DNA of 47,814 nucleotides from Enterococcus thailandicus (GTDB lineage: Bacteria; Bacillota; Bacilli; Lactobacillales; Enterococcaceae). Below, in pieces: positions 47,384-47,814 of this stretch. The stretch lies in the NCBI RefSeq assembly GCF_001886265.1, contig NZ_JXLE01000013.1, positions 34,568 to 82,381 of the forward strand. The letters run 5' to 3'. The first letter of the stretch is position 1; the number at the start of each line of letters is the position of its first letter. A program made the translations under genes and the position numbers. The notes beneath the pieces were generated by a model. That model made no database searches, was not told where the DNA came from, and worked only from the letters and a program-made list of their open reading frames with translations.

Positions 47384-47421
47384 AAAGAGCCACCTCTTTT
47401 TTATTATTGTCATACCTTTTC

Positions 47422-47450
47422 ATTATACCGTATTTCGAGATTTGTTTCAT
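47422..47450 (-). promoter_or_regulatory. Probable promoter of the wal operon
   Basis: Read leftward, ATGAAA (47445-47450), a 17-base spacer and TATAAT (47422-47427) lie about 40 bases before walR. Confidence 0.6.
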
Positions 47451-47482
47451 CCTTGCTTTTGAAATGAAATGGAAACTTAAAA

Positions 47483-47695
47483 AGGTTGTGGCGCAAAGCG
47501 TTTAGCTTCGAAAAAATAATGAGCAACTGACAAAAATAGCTTTTCATATTTTTAAGAAAAGAGGGCTTATTACCGAAGAAGCTACTTTGGGAACACCGTG
47601 AATAAAGGGTGTGGCACAAAGCGTTCAAGCCCACAAAAAAACAAAGAACAAAAACACAAAATAGTTTCCTATTTTTGTGGTAACTGTTCCTTATT
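47483..47695 (+). repeat. Modular hairpin repeat array, locus 5 (upstream of the wal promoter)
   Basis: One complete unit (47483-47598) begins AGGTTGTGGCGCAAAGCG and ends GAACACCG. A truncated second unit (47606-47695) begins AGGGTGTGGCACAAAGCG and lacks that end. The first is chimeric like the one at 41547: first arm AATAATGAGCAACTG, second arm AAGAAAAGAGGGCTTATTACC. Unlike the other arrays it does not follow a visible stop codon but sits 33 bases beyond the wal -35 box. From 47696 to the window end (119 bases) the sequence is AT-rich with nothing recognised. Confidence 0.85.
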
Positions 47696-47814
47696 TTAAA
47701 TAAATTGATTTTGATATCATATAAAAAGAATTAAATATAAATTACTCTTTCAAAAAATGAATCATTTCCCCAATTTTTTATCTCTTGAATATACACTTTA
47801 AGTGCAACAGTTGA

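Overview
The window looks like the chromosome of a low-GC Gram-positive lactic acid bacterium, most probably an Enterococcus. The reasons are a complete WalR-WalK-YycH-YycI-YycJ cell-wall regulon operon, MurT-GatD lipid II amidation, a CIRCE-controlled groES-groEL operon, several sugar PTS permeases, a 6-phospho-beta-glucosidase, and strong AGGAGG ribosome binding sites with some GTG and TTG starts. The species cannot be fixed from the sequence alone. I see no rRNA, tRNA, prophage, transposase or CRISPR array.

Layout. 1-3050 (leftward): signal peptidase I, a membrane protein coupled to a Ser/Thr-rich exported protein, and queH. 3207-6836 (rightward): potassium channel subunit ktrB, then murT-gatD. 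6929-10017 (leftward): manA, a beta-lactamase-fold serine hydrolase and a two-domain VOC protein. 10292-15061: a tandem repeat array, a heterodimeric multidrug ABC exporter and its TetR-type regulator, with a double palindromic operator and, further upstream, a probable leftward non-coding RNA. 15783-19822: azoreductase, AI-2E-type permease, orphan sorbitol-type EIIA, a 6-phosphogluconolactonase-like gene and two small helical proteins. 19826-27795: another repeat array, a helical protein, an LtaS-type sulfatase, serA, a HAD phosphatase, then pncB-nadE for NAD salvage. 27938-30534: a LexA-type promoter with a small gene, a DUF1827-like protein, a second HAD phosphatase and a MerR/TipAS regulator. 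30777-33610: LacI regulator, small protein and a PTS EIIC with a 24-bp palindromic operator. 33980-40619: groEL-groES, a CPBP protease, and a beta-glucoside cluster (rpiR, EIIC, GH1). 40767-47383: an NAD(P)-binding protein and the Wal operon.

The most unusual feature is a family of long modular hairpin repeats (units of about 115-122 bp) at five places: 1-174, 10292-10771, 19826-20312, 41519-41783 and 47483-47695. In four of the five, the element starts 0-9 bases after the stop codon of a gene and has the same orientation relative to it, so it forms the gene's 3' untranslated region. Base and apical loop are conserved. The middle arms differ between copies, but in most units both arms changed together and still pair. 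Two units are chimeras joining one arm type to the other across the loop. Second in interest are the candidate RNA at 15184-15477 and the LexA-box promoter driving an unidentified 76-residue protein at 28053-28283.
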